Shown: positions 36,501-46,669, numbered from the stretch's first letter. The stretch: DNA of 64,000 bases from Exobasidium rhododendri (GCA_026210745.1 CP110632.1:4091001-4155000); one strand, 5' to 3'. Made by a program: numbers and translations. The notes: generated by a model not told the origin, from the sequence alone.

Positions 36501-37082
36501 CCACTCACCAGTCTCTGCTCCTCGTCGACGACGCATTCAATAGAGGAAGATGCAAGGGGGATAGAGCAGGAAGGCTTCTCTTATGAGTCCTCCCTTTCAT
36601 CAGCAAATAGCACTCGTAAAACGAAAAGGTCAGACGCAGACCTGCATTCAGATTCACAGAGGCCTGTCGATGGTCAGCGTAGGAGAGAGAATCCAAGCAA
36701 CACCAGAAAGCGAAAGTCGAGTGTCACGGAGAGCCAATCAAGCGTGGACAGCAATTTCATCACATCCGCAAAGAGCGCCGCATCTCCACTGGTAAAGAGG
36801 GAATTGGAATTGGTAGAGAAGGCAGACTTCCCCGTTGTTGCCGAGAAGTATCGAAAGAGTCTTCTTCCTAACAAGCAGCTCACTTCTGGCGTAGGAATAG
36901 CAGCAGCAGCAGCACCACAGCGTTTGAAAGTGAAAGACCGAGTAATCCGAGTACTTGTCCGTGTGGACGCTGATGAGAAGGAAGACTTGATCCTGAGCGG
37001 CAAGCGGCAGAGGAGGCTATCTCAAAAGGCAGCGGACCAAGCAAGCGAAGCATCAGAGAAAGCCCCACGGCGACAACGGTAG
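33585..37082 (+). CDS. Histone lysine methyltransferase, AWS-SET-postSET (ASH1-like), with AT-hook-like motif
   Basis: One exon of 1165 residues. The AWS Cys cluster (about residues 650-700) reads ILICQCPRDEDCGDLCVNR then HPKHCPCGERCTNIYF. The SET domain (about 704-826) shows GARGFGLKTLEAITKGGFI, DEYRGEV, the catalytic NHSCEPNC and EELTYDYGW. The post-SET Cys set is ECHCGAVNCSGFLG. No WW or SRI domain is visible, which argues against Set2; AWS plus SET without other domains points to the ASH1-type H3K36 enzymes, though an H3K4 role is not excluded. The long N-terminal half is disordered with poly-Ser runs (33660-33870) and contains SVGRPLGSTKRKRQ, close to an AT-hook. The C-terminal 300 residues are Lys/Arg-rich with several nuclear-localisation-like clusters. 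The first in-frame ATG (33585) follows an upstream stop-free stretch without another ATG of good context. Confidence 0.88.
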   Translation: MLRSSKEGRKQAARFHAFPPYSNNFSRLSSSSSSSSHDYDITNNNIKRSIVSSASSGSTIDSTAKSRPRPRPSPLRPPSSSSSCSSSSSSSSSSTKTTERHDRLPGRDLISYSKGNPVRQKAAEAKAAESLGSRESDAMLSSPQNDHSEMPVLENLLMQDNSADPTQMRQRLGTEDSSMEPGSDRMTDRTIEQHESSSSSSISSRPFDVKEKTPSGDKGEERSLSSPLSSPLTSHLDDQDLNDEGSKMKTWDEVIASLPLYAQEYLASQDDEKFTLGGNKVQGRQEERVIRKYDRFKPREVEGLPLSSQRERRRVVKTLKLVEAEETSSPRSKTKPTTQGPAESSSMGLLNDQGKTAAIRKARRVGAGRSVNASTEGKIASAVDLKNVIKKSVGRPLGSTKRKRQEMEQGKLDIKPAEGLTPRRDILGSVVGKADEIVGSFEEPLTPRRSLRVNESMQTPSNHDMKEKAESSAAIVEGDARTSTPRKIRTSKEEQRRPSSAVMIRHLVTQDLQSNQSRIIESSTSALISPKVAEKSGKPFRATWKKKVFLTSGLYSSDFKSGETSEKPSAMRKQEIQEGLGRGTARTRKSSAFPLPTDYGRYLLEERKDFRLPYSVSQEIDGIREKLEQKKKPPPYKHISQNRYVSRSKLPGEILICQCPRDEDCGDLCVNRQTEYLCHPKHCPCGERCTNIYFGKRKAVRTEVQWYGARGFGLKTLEAITKGGFIDEYRGEVIDFNEAVRRIRDHYRETGNYYFLMYDAPAGEMLDGGLKGNVTRFANHSCEPNCKVQKWLICGTDEQRSGEFQVALFAERDIAPGEELTYDYGWSAFAAKAVSGEASSSATPEECHCGAVNCSGFLGVKKSAMTGAASALQSRADKREKRKKRSRNEKKRQSRKQKTDSSKSNAKIPSAEAFKERRSKKRKRDDLQIRVAPQSITATPINPSILTNRTPIRSKRRPTGGPLDSLEYQVDSPLTSLCSSSTTHSIEEDARGIEQEGFSYESSLSSANSTRKTKRSDADLHSDSQRPVDGQRRRENPSNTRKRKSSVTESQSSVDSNFITSAKSAASPLVKRELELVEKADFPVVAEKYRKSLLPNKQLTSGVGIAAAAAPQRLKVKDRVIRVLVRVDADEKEDLILSGKRQRRLSQKAADQASEASEKAPRRQR
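33660..33872 (+). repeat. TCT/TCG triplet tracts (poly-Ser) in the SET gene
   Basis: Two runs of imperfect TCT/TCA/TCG triplets (about 33667-33700 and 33818-33870) encode serine homopolymers in the disordered N-terminus. They are likely length-variable. Confidence 0.7.
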
Positions 37083-37440
37083 ACGGACGAGGTGTGCATC
37101 TGCGATGGAGCTTGCACTTGTAACGGTCGTCTATCGCACTGCTGAAATCCACTCCAGGCTTGCCTATCCTCTCCTGCCCTCCTGCCCTTCTCACTCCGCC
37201 CTCCACCCTCTTTTCCCCTTTCACACAACCATCCTCCCGATCGCATCCTTGTTTATTTCAATCTATTGCTAATTAATCATGGGAGAGTGTCAAAGAAGAG
37301 CGTGCGACGAACGACATAGAAACATAGAGGTACTTTTTTTTTGGTATAGTGGGAAAGTGCCAGCGAATGGCGAAAATCAAAGATGGTCACGAAAGCAAAA
37401 CAAAGAGCGCAAATGAGAACATGTTTTCAAGGCTCGCGTA
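37083..37440. other. Convergent 3' region between the SET gene and the PHD gene
   Basis: Both neighbours end here. It holds AT-rich stretches and a nine-T run near 37335; no coding content is seen. Confidence 0.35.
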
Positions 37441-40353
37441 TCAGTAAGTGCCACTGCTTGAGGCCATCATTGTATTGGCGCTGCTTCCCGTTCCATATCG
37501 TTGCTGAAAGGCAAGTAGTTCTCTGGTCAGTTCATCCACCAGCGGCATGCTTGACGAATGAAGCTCCTTAAACCTTTTTAGAGATGAGGTGGAAGTCGGG
37601 GTACTAGCGGAGGTGTTTGCATCGATCGTGATCGTAGCAGGAGTAGCAATGACATCCGGCAAAGGCGATTTCGCGCCGAGGGAAGATGCAAGAAGGTCGC
37701 TGGGTATTGGCTGCTGCTCTCCTCCTTCCTCCGCTCCCGCTGTCAAGTCCGCGGTGTCCTGCTCTTGCGCTTCTGGTGCAAGGCAAGCATTCAACTTTGC
37801 CTCTGTCCTTTTCACCACAGCTCCACGTTCAGCATCCGTCGTCTCTTGCTCATTTATTCCCTCAAGGCTCCTGATGCTAGCTGTCGACGAGAGACTCTCT
37901 TCCGCAGAGTCTTTCATTAACTTTTTGGGATCCTTGTAGATGCCCAGGAATTTCATTCTTTTCTCCCTCTCTGCACTCTCGATCTGCAACCGACTGACAA
38001 AGTCCAGTATGTTTCTCACTCTCTTCTTCATTTCTCCCATTGTTGTTCGCTTGCCGGGGTATTTGATCTTGGTATTTGGTTCGGAGAGGGAGATGATTTG
38101 GAACGATTGTGGTGATGCTTGAGTGATCCGATTTGTCTTTTTGTCCTTGGTAGCGGTAGATGTAGCTCCTTTATGACTGGAGGTAGATGTCATTCCCTTT
38201 GTGCTAGCCAGATGCACCTTCAGTGGCTCCGGTCCGTTGGACGAAGGCAAAAGGAAGGCCATGTGTGACAGATGGTCCGGCATGCCCCAGGGTGTACCGG
38301 CGCTATTAGACGATCTGACATTGCTCGATTGGGGACCAGGACTTGCCATTCGACTACCATTGTTCACAGCCTCTCGCAGTGTCGTAACACGACGACTGCT
38401 CTCCACCGTTCGATGCTTGCTAGGACTTGGACTTGGACTACTACTGCCACCTCCAGCGATAACAGAAGCAGCTGCAGCAGCCGCAGCTCGTCTTGCAGTG
38501 TATTGATTGGGATGCTTTGGCTTACCCGAGTCCTGCTCCCGGCTTGAACGTGACTTGTTCGTCTTCTTCGTTATTCCTTGAGAATTAGACGGTAAAACAT
38601 CTTCGTTCTCTCCCTCCTCCTCCACTTCATCGAGTTCCATTTCCATCTCCTCCGCGGCCTCCACTGCTGGACTTGTTCTTCTGCGTTTACTATCTGCTTC
38701 ATCCTGATTAGTAGATCCTCCGACGGGTGAGAAAGACTGTCGCTCAACGTCCTCTGCCGGTCCGCTTCTCTTTCTCTTTCTCACAATCCCATCGGAGCCT
38801 TCCCTCGTAACAATCTCTTCTTCATCATCGTCATTCAAAAGGTGAGCTGGAATGGATTCCCATCCGTAGGCCGAATCTCTACTATTCATTGTGCTTCTCC
38901 TTTTCGGTGGGCTTCTCGGAACGTTCATATCATCTCTACTCAACGATCTCGAAGATCTCCTTTGTGTTTCAGACGGTTGCCGCTTGTGCTGCTGTCCACT
39001 GCTCACAGATCTCGACGCTCCCGGATTCTGCTGTTGTTGCTGCTGCAGTTGAAGCTGCAACTCTTGATGCTCTAGCTCTTGCGCAACGCTCCATCCTGTC
39101 ACCGGATCTCGTCCATCCTTTCTACGCTTTTCGTTTTCCTTTGTCAGTGTCAATACCGCTTCTTTGGCTTCCCTCAGCTCCTTTGCCGCATCTTTAGCAT
39201 TGAGACGTCCACTCTGAGTTTTTACGCCTCCCTTCTTGATTTGTCGAGAAGCAGGCAGGACTCCCAACAATCGTAGGAGTGCGATATGTTGCTCTGGTCG
39301 ACATTGTTCACAAAAGTAAACGTCCGGGCAATCTTCTTCTGTTCTCATTCCCATGCAGATGCAATGCTGCCAGCACTTGCAAGTCTCACACTGAATCATG
39401 AGTCCGACATTCTCATCTGTAAGGACCAAGAAAAAGGGGAGAAGGTGAGTGGGGAAAGTAAGACGATCGATCTCCCGAAAGATGGACTCACCTGAACTGC
39501 CGCAAAGGCATCTAGTCTCCTCTTCCCCGAGTATGGCTGGACCTTCGACATTTTCAGAAGAAGTTTCATTCAGGGTGCCCTCCCCTTCTTCCACTTTTGG
39601 CACTGCGTTTTGCGATATACGTTGCTCGTCTTCTACCGGCTGAGTAGTCTCATTCTGAGGACTGACTGCTCCCCTACGTGTCCGTCGGGGTATGAGAGGT
39701 TCTTCCTCACCGTCACCAAGCGTCTTCAGCCCAAGGCCAGCGAGTTCTTTGATACCACTAGCAGACCTCTGATGATCGGCCTTTCCACTGTCTTTCGAGC
39801 TACTTTGACTAATGCCATCATCTCCTCCATCTGATCCTTGCTTCCCTTCCTCATCTCCGCCATCATGCCTTTCTTCATCGTCTCCCTCAGACTTGATGGC
39901 AGCTGTTGCTTGCTGTTCACTTGACTCTGCCAATTCCACACCTTCCAAGGACGACTGAGCTTCTTGCTCTGCTTTTGCACGATCTGCTGCGTTCAGTGCA
40001 TGACCAACTCCCCTTCTTCTCCTTCTTCCATTCCTCGATCTGGTATTTGCTGTACTTGTGCTATTACTCGACTCGCCACTACCAGAATTATCTTCACCTA
40101 ATTCCTCATCGCCTTCCACAGCAGGAGTACCATCTTTGAGCACCTCTGAGCTTCCTTCGCTCGTATCATTTTCAGCGACTTCTTTGCTAGCACTACCTCT
40201 TGTTCGAGATGACATGGACGAGTTGGATCTCCTGGAGGAGCGCTGATTGTACGGCGAGATGCGTGATCTGGTCACTGGGATGTCAAGACCCGATGTTGAT
40301 GTTGCGTCGATGCTGTTTGACTGTGTCAATCGTGGCGATTGTGAGTGTGTCAT
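37441..40353 (-). CDS. CTI6: PHD-finger chromatin protein, Cti6-like (Rpd3L subunit type)
   Basis: Two exons (39492-40353 and 37441-39416) separated by a 75-nt in-frame intron (39417-39491) give 945 residues. The PHD finger reads ETRCLCGSSDENVGLMIQCE once spliced, then CKCWQHCICMGM and DVYFCEQCRPEQH, which supplies the Cys4-His-Cys3 ligands. In Cti6 the same type of PHD reads H3K4me3 and recruits the Rpd3L deacetylase. The start ATG at 40353 follows a frame extending upstream only via a non-ATG codon. The rest is disordered: acidic Glu/Asp and Gly-Glu tracts before the PHD, poly-Gln, poly-Ala and Ser-rich regions and basic clusters after it. A helical NILDFVSRLQIESAEREKRM segment near the C-terminus is the most ordered remainder. 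The Cti6 name rests on the PHD finger and layout. Confidence 0.75.
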   Translation of the reverse strand: MTHSQSPRLTQSNSIDATSTSGLDIPVTRSRISPYNQRSSRRSNSSMSSRTRGSASKEVAENDTSEGSSEVLKDGTPAVEGDEELGEDNSGSGESSNSTSTANTRSRNGRRRRRGVGHALNAADRAKAEQEAQSSLEGVELAESSEQQATAAIKSEGDDEERHDGGDEEGKQGSDGGDDGISQSSSKDSGKADHQRSASGIKELAGLGLKTLGDGEEEPLIPRRTRRGAVSPQNETTQPVEDEQRISQNAVPKVEEGEGTLNETSSENVEGPAILGEEETRCLCGSSGESIFREIDRLTFPTHLLPFFLVLTDENVGLMIQCETCKCWQHCICMGMRTEEDCPDVYFCEQCRPEQHIALLRLLGVLPASRQIKKGGVKTQSGRLNAKDAAKELREAKEAVLTLTKENEKRRKDGRDPVTGWSVAQELEHQELQLQLQQQQQQNPGASRSVSSGQQHKRQPSETQRRSSRSLSRDDMNVPRSPPKRRSTMNSRDSAYGWESIPAHLLNDDDEEEIVTREGSDGIVRKRKRSGPAEDVERQSFSPVGGSTNQDEADSKRRRTSPAVEAAEEMEMELDEVEEEGENEDVLPSNSQGITKKTNKSRSSREQDSGKPKHPNQYTARRAAAAAAASVIAGGGSSSPSPSPSKHRTVESSRRVTTLREAVNNGSRMASPGPQSSNVRSSNSAGTPWGMPDHLSHMAFLLPSSNGPEPLKVHLASTKGMTSTSSHKGATSTATKDKKTNRITQASPQSFQIISLSEPNTKIKYPGKRTTMGEMKKRVRNILDFVSRLQIESAEREKRMKFLGIYKDPKKLMKDSAEESLSSTASIRSLEGINEQETTDAERGAVVKRTEAKLNACLAPEAQEQDTADLTAGAEEGGEQQPIPSDLLASSLGAKSPLPDVIATPATITIDANTSASTPTSTSSLKRFKELHSSSMPLVDELTRELLAFQQRYGTGSSANTMMASSSGTY

Positions 40354-40893
40354 CTGGGTAAAATGAGTGGTATGAATGCAGCTTGCAAGAGTGTGTGCTC
40401 CTTCTTTCAAGGAAGGGAACAAAAGGATACTTTCACAAGTCCTGTGTTGGGCCTAGACGCTCTGTTCCTCCCAATGTAGCCTTCCTTCCCTTCGTTGAGC
40501 CTCGGTGACTTGCGAATCGATCGTGGTCGTCTGGTCTCTATGGTGGGCTCACGAAAGGGGAGTTCATGCAGGCTGCACTCGAATTCATTTCTGACGCCAG
40601 GCCAAAAAAGGCGCGCCTCGAATTGTCGCCTTGCACGATATTGCGAAGTTCTGAGTTTTTCTGATGTTCGGCCGATGCAGCTTCTTTCGCACGGACCTGC
40701 CGGCACCATGTTTGGCTAGTGTATTCAGGCTTTTGCTTTAGCCGTGTAATTTGCAAGAGTAGACAGTGAGCCACCCCACATCGGTGAAGTATATGAAGGA
40801 ACGTGAAATTTCCCTGCTGTCATTCCTCCTTACCCTCATTCGCCACCGTATCATAACTTCTTGAATACTCAAAGCTTTTTTCTCTACACAGAC
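40354..40893. promoter_or_regulatory. Divergent promoter region, PHD gene / aldolase-family gene
   Basis: 540 bp. A TTTTTTCTCTACACAG just before the ATG at 40894 looks like a splice acceptor, so the aldolase-family mRNA may have a 5'-UTR intron. No other element is clear. Confidence 0.4.
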
Positions 40894-42039
40894 ATGGCAC
40901 CCTCCGCTATTGATCCCAAGGCTGCTGCCCAACACCCCGACTCGAATATGAATGTCTCGCCAACAAAGAACCAGGCCCCCGCCACTTCACAGAAGGAATC
41001 GACAGGTTTCGCCTTTCCTCAGCCTGCCAAATATAAGAGCCTAGAGGAGGAAAGACAAGCAAGGAAGGAGAGGCTGGCTCTTGCTTACAGAGTGTTTGGT
41101 CAGCTCGGCATGGAGGAAGGAGTCGCAGGTCACCTCACCTTTCGAGACCCCATTCTTACCGACCACTTCTGGGTGAACCCTTTTGGACTCAGTTTCAAGT
41201 ATATGAACGTCAGTGACCTACTTTTGATTGGACCGGATGGGCAAATAAAAGCAGGCGGCAAACCAGAGTTACAATACTACAATGCCGCTGCTTTTGCCAT
41301 CCATCATGCTATCCATAGTGAGTGTAGCAGGGTCGAATGACTTGTATTGCCTGTTAAGCATCTTTGCTTTACTCTGCAGCTGCTCGACCCGATTTGGACG
41401 CTGCCTGTCACTCGCATTCGATCTACGGAAAGGTATGCACTGATTGGATGTCTATACCCTTTTCTAATCTCGTGCTCACTTTCTGTTCCTACACTAGGCA
41501 TTCTCTACTCTGGGACGAAATATCGAAATCACTACACAAGACAGCTGCTCCTTCTACGGACAGGTTGCCCACTACGACAGCTTTGGCGGAGTCGTCGTCG
41601 GTGCTGACGAGGGCAACAACATTGCACGGGCCCTCGGGCAGACCAACAAAGGTGAGTAATGCAACTCCTTTGCGCTATAGAGTTTCGAAGTAGGAGTGTA
41701 AACGGCTGAGTGGTCTTTTTCTGGTGATGAACGTGATCAGCGCTCATTTTACAGAACCATGGAATCCTCACGGCGGGCGAGACTATCGAATCGGCTGTTT
41801 CCTGGTTTATCATGCTCGAGAGACACTGTCAAGTGATGCTCATGTCGGAAGCAGCTGCAGCTGGACGAGGTGAAAAGCCTGTTGTGGTCGACGATGAAGA
41901 AGCATCCTTTACCCACAGCAAAACCGGTTCAGAAGTGGCAGGTCACTTTTTCTCTACTCCCTACTTCATTACAGCAAAACGGGCCGTAGCCGACCACGAG
42001 AGGCACGAGTTCCCAATGACTTTTGGTCTGCAATCATGA
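40894..42039 (+). CDS. Class II aldolase/adducin-domain protein
   Basis: Four exons (40894-41317, 41380-41432, 41498-41651, 41741-42039) give 309 residues. The fold is a zinc-dependent class II aldolase (fuculose-phosphate aldolase/adducin head). Visible landmarks are YRVFGQLGMEEGVAGHLTFR, the NPFGLSF substrate loop, the DLLLIGPDG strand, the metal site AACHSHSIYGKAFSTLGR (His-x-His) and ILQNHGILTAGETIESA (third His). All three metal His are present, so it could be catalytic, unlike adducin. Fungal members of this group are often annotated only by domain; the physiological substrate is unknown. An N-terminal extension of about 45 residues rich in Pro, Ala and Ser precedes the domain. Confidence 0.85.
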
Positions 42040-42408
42040 TGAGTCAGTCCCACATGCGTGTACGTGCCTGCTTTTGTATAAATCCGTCTTCTCTTCGCTG
42101 CATAATAATCATTCGAATGCCCGGCGATGTGCTACCCCACGGCTGAATTAAGATTTCCAACTTTATTTTCCTGGTGCATTCAAGAGCCATATAACGTGTC
42201 GATGCTTAAAAACAATTAATTCCCTCGACCAGGCGCTTTTAGGTTGGACCCTACACAGCCTACTTGAGTACTATTTTTCCATTCTTCGCCCCGCCCCTTG
42301 CCCCCTTCCCCACGAGATTTGGGCTTAAAGGCTTCAAGAGCAACGAAAGAAGGCAGTGCAGACTTCCCCTCTTCTTCCATCATTGCACTACTGTTGCTGC
42401 TCGACAAC
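42040..42408. other. Intergenic: 3' flank of aldolase gene and HMG-CoA lyase promoter
   Basis: 369 bp, AT-rich around 42100-42230. Nothing else recognised. Confidence 0.3.
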
Positions 42409-43596
42409 ATGCTCCGTTTCACTACATTAGGGAGAAATCTTCGACCAATTCACAATCAGCTCTTCATCAGCCACAGGGATTTGCCACGGAGGACTTTAGC
42501 TTCGGTGGCAGACAATGCTCGACCGCATGTCAGAATCGTCGAGGTGTCTCCTCGAGATGGACTTCAGAATGAAAAGGGACAACTGAGTACAGACATCAAA
42601 GTCGAACTCATTAATCGACTACAAGATGCAGGTGCGAAATGCATCGAGAGTGGTTCATTCGTGAGCCCGAAATGGGTGCCCAATGTGAGTACGACTTGGC
42701 ACGTTTAGTAGGTTGAGAAGAACGTGTACGATACTAGAATAATCAAGTAGAAGTACAGCATAGCTGATCATCTTCAAGCATCTTCCTCATAGATGAAAGA
42801 CACTGCTCAAGTCTTGCGACAAATCAACACACGGGCGGGCATTTCCTATCCCGTTCTTGTTCCCAATGAGAAAGGTCTCGATCAACTTCTAGCTCTACTC
42901 AAGGAAGGTGCAAATTCAGAACGTAGTATACTAGTGACCGACGAGATCGCCGTCTTTACTGCTGCCTCTGAATCATTCTGCAGAGCAAACACCAATTGCT
43001 CGATTACCGAATCACTAAATCGTCTAGCAACAGTATCACAACGAGCCCTGGATGCCGGCTTGAAGGTCAGAGGGTACATCAGTGTGGTAGCAATCTGCCC
43101 TTACGAAGGCATCGTCTCACACGAAAGGGTCGGTGATATCGCTGACAAGATGCTACAGATGGGATGTTACGAAGTCAGTCTTGGAGATACAGTCGGTTCA
43201 GCAAGTCCGAGTATGATGCTTGATGTTCTGAATGCCTGCACCAAGAAACAATCCGTCGACAAATTCGCTGCTCACTGCCACGATACGATGGGCACCGGAC
43301 TTGCCAACGTATTGGCATTGGTGAATGCTGGTGTGCGATCAGTCGATGCAGCAGTAGGTGGACTAGGTGGCTGTCCTTACTCACCAGGTGCGACAGGCAA
43401 CATCGACACGGAGAGTGTGGTCTATGCGCTTGAAAGGGAAGGTTATCAAACTGGTATTGACCTAAAGAACATGGTGCAAATTGGTGCTTGGATCTCGAAA
43501 CAGGTAGGTCGACCTTACAACAGCAGTGCTGGAAGAGCGCTTTTAGCTCGAATTGAGAGGCAAAAGCAAACCGGGGAAAGTCGGAGCAGATTATGA
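42409..43596 (+). CDS. HMGCL: Hydroxymethylglutaryl-CoA lyase with both presequence and PTS1
   Basis: Two exons (42409-42684, 42793-43596) give 359 residues. The enzyme cleaves HMG-CoA to acetyl-CoA and acetoacetate, the last step of leucine degradation. Catalytic features are all visible: [14 protein letters not shown] (active-site Arg-Asp), [23 protein letters not shown] (metal His pair) and the flexible loop [15 protein letters not shown] with its essential Cys. The first 35 residues ([19 protein letters not shown]) are a strong mitochondrial presequence. The protein ends ESRSRL, so the last three residues SRL form a peroxisomal PTS1. The human enzyme also has both signals (C-terminal CKL). 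The splice at 42684/42793 restores the WVPN-MKDT join. Confidence 0.95.
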
Positions 43597-43621
43597 GGTG
43601 CATCCTTGTATGCAGTTACGC

Positions 43622-43629
43622 GGGGGGGG

Positions 43630-43668
<39 letters not shown>
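43622..43668. repeat. Compound microsatellite G(11)(AG)18
   Basis: An uninterrupted 11-G run followed by 18 AG dinucleotides, placed 25 bp after the HMG-CoA lyase stop in the convergent spacer with RRN7. Likely polymorphic and prone to sequencing slippage. Confidence 0.95.
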
Positions 43669-43673
<5 letters not shown>

Positions 43674-43726
43674 ACACAATCTAGGAAAATATACATGTCA
43701 CCTTAGTTTCCTTCCAAAATCATTCG

Positions 43727-46430
43727 TCATTGCTCTACTGGAACCTTCCTTGGTCGTCCTGGGCGGCGCTTTCCTTGCTGTTCTCGTACGGTCTGCTTGT
43801 CGGACGCTTCTCTCTTCTTTCTTCGCCAGAGCAGCATCTTGATCAAACCGACTTCGACAGCATAGACGGTGTCTGCCATTTCCCCTTGCCGACAGCCCAC
43901 TACCTGACTAGCGTGATGAAGCACTTGCTGATAGTCGGGAGGGTGGGTCTGACTTGGGTCTTTATTGGTATACAGGCTGTGAGCATCTCCGGGACGCAGT
44001 TGACTAATGGATAAAAGTGACGGGCGTGGGGCCTTAGAAGCTGCGTCCTCGTAGAGATCCTTCAAGGATCCCTCTACGAAGTCTTTCTTTTGACCAAGGG
44101 TTTCCCCTCCTACCCTTTCACCTCCTCCTGCCAGATCTTCTCTGACCAAAGGAAGACCTGCATTCAATTCCGGGGCACAAGACAGAAGGTCATCGATGCC
44201 TGGAACGAAATGCAAAGCAAAGGGTTGAGCATGAACAATCACACAGTCCGGGAGCCTTGGAAGAGCTCACCCTCTCTACGCCTCCATTGGTACGCTGTCG
44301 GTCTTTGGGACAGGATGAGTGTACGTTCTGCGTAGTCAAGGTATGTATCCAATTGATCGTCGTCCATGTCAATCGCTTCCACGCTGTCGTCTTCCTCCTT
44401 GTCAGATGCTTCACGTTGCAAGCTCCTCTTCGACAGAGTCAGTTCACTCACCTTTGGGGGTCATAAGTACTCCGATGATCGTGATTGACTTGCTGCTCTT
44501 GCTTCTTTAACGAGCTCAGCCAATGGGCCAGCGTTGGACTTCCACTCCAGATCTCCTCTTCGTCGTAGTTCTCAAATCTGCCAATTGAACAGAGCTCGTT
44601 AGATCTTCCACTCTGTCGTCTCGGCTATGAGCACGCCATTCTCACCTCTCTTCTCCATCCAAACCAAATCTCATCTTCGCCAGCAGTACCACCGTCGCCA
44701 TAAGAACCACTTCCCTGGCACTAGATTTCCTTCCTAAAGTAACTGTCAAGCGAGCATCTAGTTGAGGCTCTGCTCTTCTCTCAACAAGATCTTCTTCGTC
44801 ATCGTCATCTTTGTCCGCTCTGGCAGTCCGCGCTGCGATGTCGATTGGAACTGTGTGCATGGGTATATTGATGTACGCCAATAGAGACTTGGCGGCTGTG
44901 TAGTACGTTGCTGCCATTCAAAAGCCAGAAGCATAGACTTGAGCAGTCAGAAAACGACGACCTTAAGCTTGCGCAGATAGGGTATACTTACGAGGGAGTA
45001 GCATACGCTCTACTAACTTCCAGATGATGGGCAGTACATTCAATTCTGGAAAGTCGATGCCACAATTGTCGTAAAGATCGGTAGCAAGAGCCACTGTCCG
45101 ACGATGTAGACCTGATACGATGGGGATACGCTGTCGCACATGGCGAATAATTAATACCACTGCGAGAGCACTTATCACGTAGAGAGCTACCATGACTCAC
45201 CGAAGGATCTAATTTCCGTACTTCCCGCGCTGGGAAGGGTCGCACCATTTCTGCTGGGAGCTGATGTATCACATTGAGATATGGCAGCTTTCCTGCCTTG
45301 ATCAGCCTGCGATAGGAATGATCCACTGTCAATCGCTGCTACACACTCAAGTAGTACACCTACTTACGTGCACAAATCAATCCACATGACGGGCACTCGC
45401 AAGGAGATCATAGCCAGGTGTAGTATGGCCAACAGATCGTCAAGATCATCTCGGGCCTGACGCTTTAAAATCTTGCCTTCAATCCTGTCATTTTCTTGAC
45501 CTTTCTTTCTTCTCCTTCTCCTCTTCTTCGGTTTGAAGCTGTCCATCTTTCCATCGTCTTCATCGCTTTCTAGGCCAGTCGCTGCCGATTCCCAGCCGGA
45601 AGAAGAGACTACTGTAGTTGTAGCATCTGATTGACTCGCCAGGTCTTCCCTCTCTTCATAGACACCGGCGTCCAGCAATCTTTCTCTTATTGATTCGCTC
45701 TCTTCCCATTCTTCTTCGAGAATTCGTTCCCTCTCCGCATGAGCGGACCGTTGAGCTGCTGCTGCTAGTGTCAGAATCTTTGTCTTTTCGTAGCTCTCAG
45801 TATCGGTCTCTCCGTTTTCTTGCTCTAGGTATGGCTGTGCGACTAAGTTTGTCTTTTGGGACACATACAATGCCCAGAGATCACGACAGATGGGCTATAC
45901 ATGGCAGTGTCTTGATCAGACGGCAAGACCAAACATGTTGCCATTCTCTCCATCGACTCACTTCTATCTCCGCAGGCAGGCCGGGCATCTCAAGTAGAAG
46001 CGCTTGTATTTGCATTCTCAAGATCAATTGCAGAGTCTGAAAGTAAAGAAATCTGCTTCGAGCTCCATACCAGACTGCACGAAGGGGTGATTAGTATCCC
46101 ACTACCCACTCGTGCATTTCCAGTCGTGCCCTCGCATTCACCTCCAGTAGTCTTCACACTCATTTTCTTTCGACCCCTTCTACCTACTCGATCTTGTCGT
46201 TTGAGATTCCTTCTATGCAGCTGTGATCTTGTTCCGTTGAATTCGTCACCGTCTTGAGCCTCTTCATCTCTAAATCCCTGTAAAACATGACCAGAATCGC
46301 ACACTACAAGCGAAGTACTAGGATCGCGCCGAAATCGCTTGGACCCGCAATGAGGACATCGCGGACGTCGACGTCGCTGTGACGATTGAGATTGTGAGCC
46401 GAATGGCTGCGATGTGTACGGAGCACTCAT
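43727..46430 (-). CDS. RRN7: RNA polymerase I initiation factor Rrn7 (TAF1B/TFIIB-like) with C-terminal AT-hook
   Basis: Nine exons (46142-46430, 45962-46074, 45368-45894, 45201-45306, 44992-45130, 44646-44910, 44452-44577, 44271-44383, 43727-44199) give 716 residues with every phase consistent. Rrn7 is the TFIIB-like subunit of core factor that loads Pol I on rDNA promoters. The N-terminal zinc ribbon reads CPHCGSKRF then VVCDSGHVLQGF. The cyclin-fold region follows: ARSRFLYFQTLQLILRMQIQ, PICRDLWALYVSQKTNLV, DLCTLIKAGKLPYLNVIHQL, TVALATDLYDNCGIDFPELN and a TYYTAAKSLLAYINIPMHTV segment. Acidic linkers separate them. The last residues KRRPGRPRKVP are a classic AT-hook, not a feature I know in Rrn7. 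The first intron was placed to give the 67-nt length and frame seen elsewhere. It is divergent from the glycosylase gene over 239 bp. Confidence 0.9.
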
Positions 46431-46669
46431 CTGTATCGATCATAGGTCTAGCTTCCTTCCCGTAGCAGAGTCAAAGAAGAGTTTGGTGTTGACATGCAGG
46501 CAAACATCATAAATCGAGAACATGCAGTTTATCTTTCTTTAGAGTATTTATTTACACATGCGAGGCCGTGCGCAGTTTAAAAAAAGTAGGAGCAGGGGAA
46601 GCGGAGAACTTCCTTCTTCCTTTCCCCCACCTTAGCTGCCATTTTTTCCCCTGGCGGACACCGACAAAT

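Noticed and set aside
46568-46669. 34-codon N-terminal extension of the glycosylase
   Set aside because: It begins at a non-canonical position and lacks a plausible ATG context; the ATG at 46670 is preferred.
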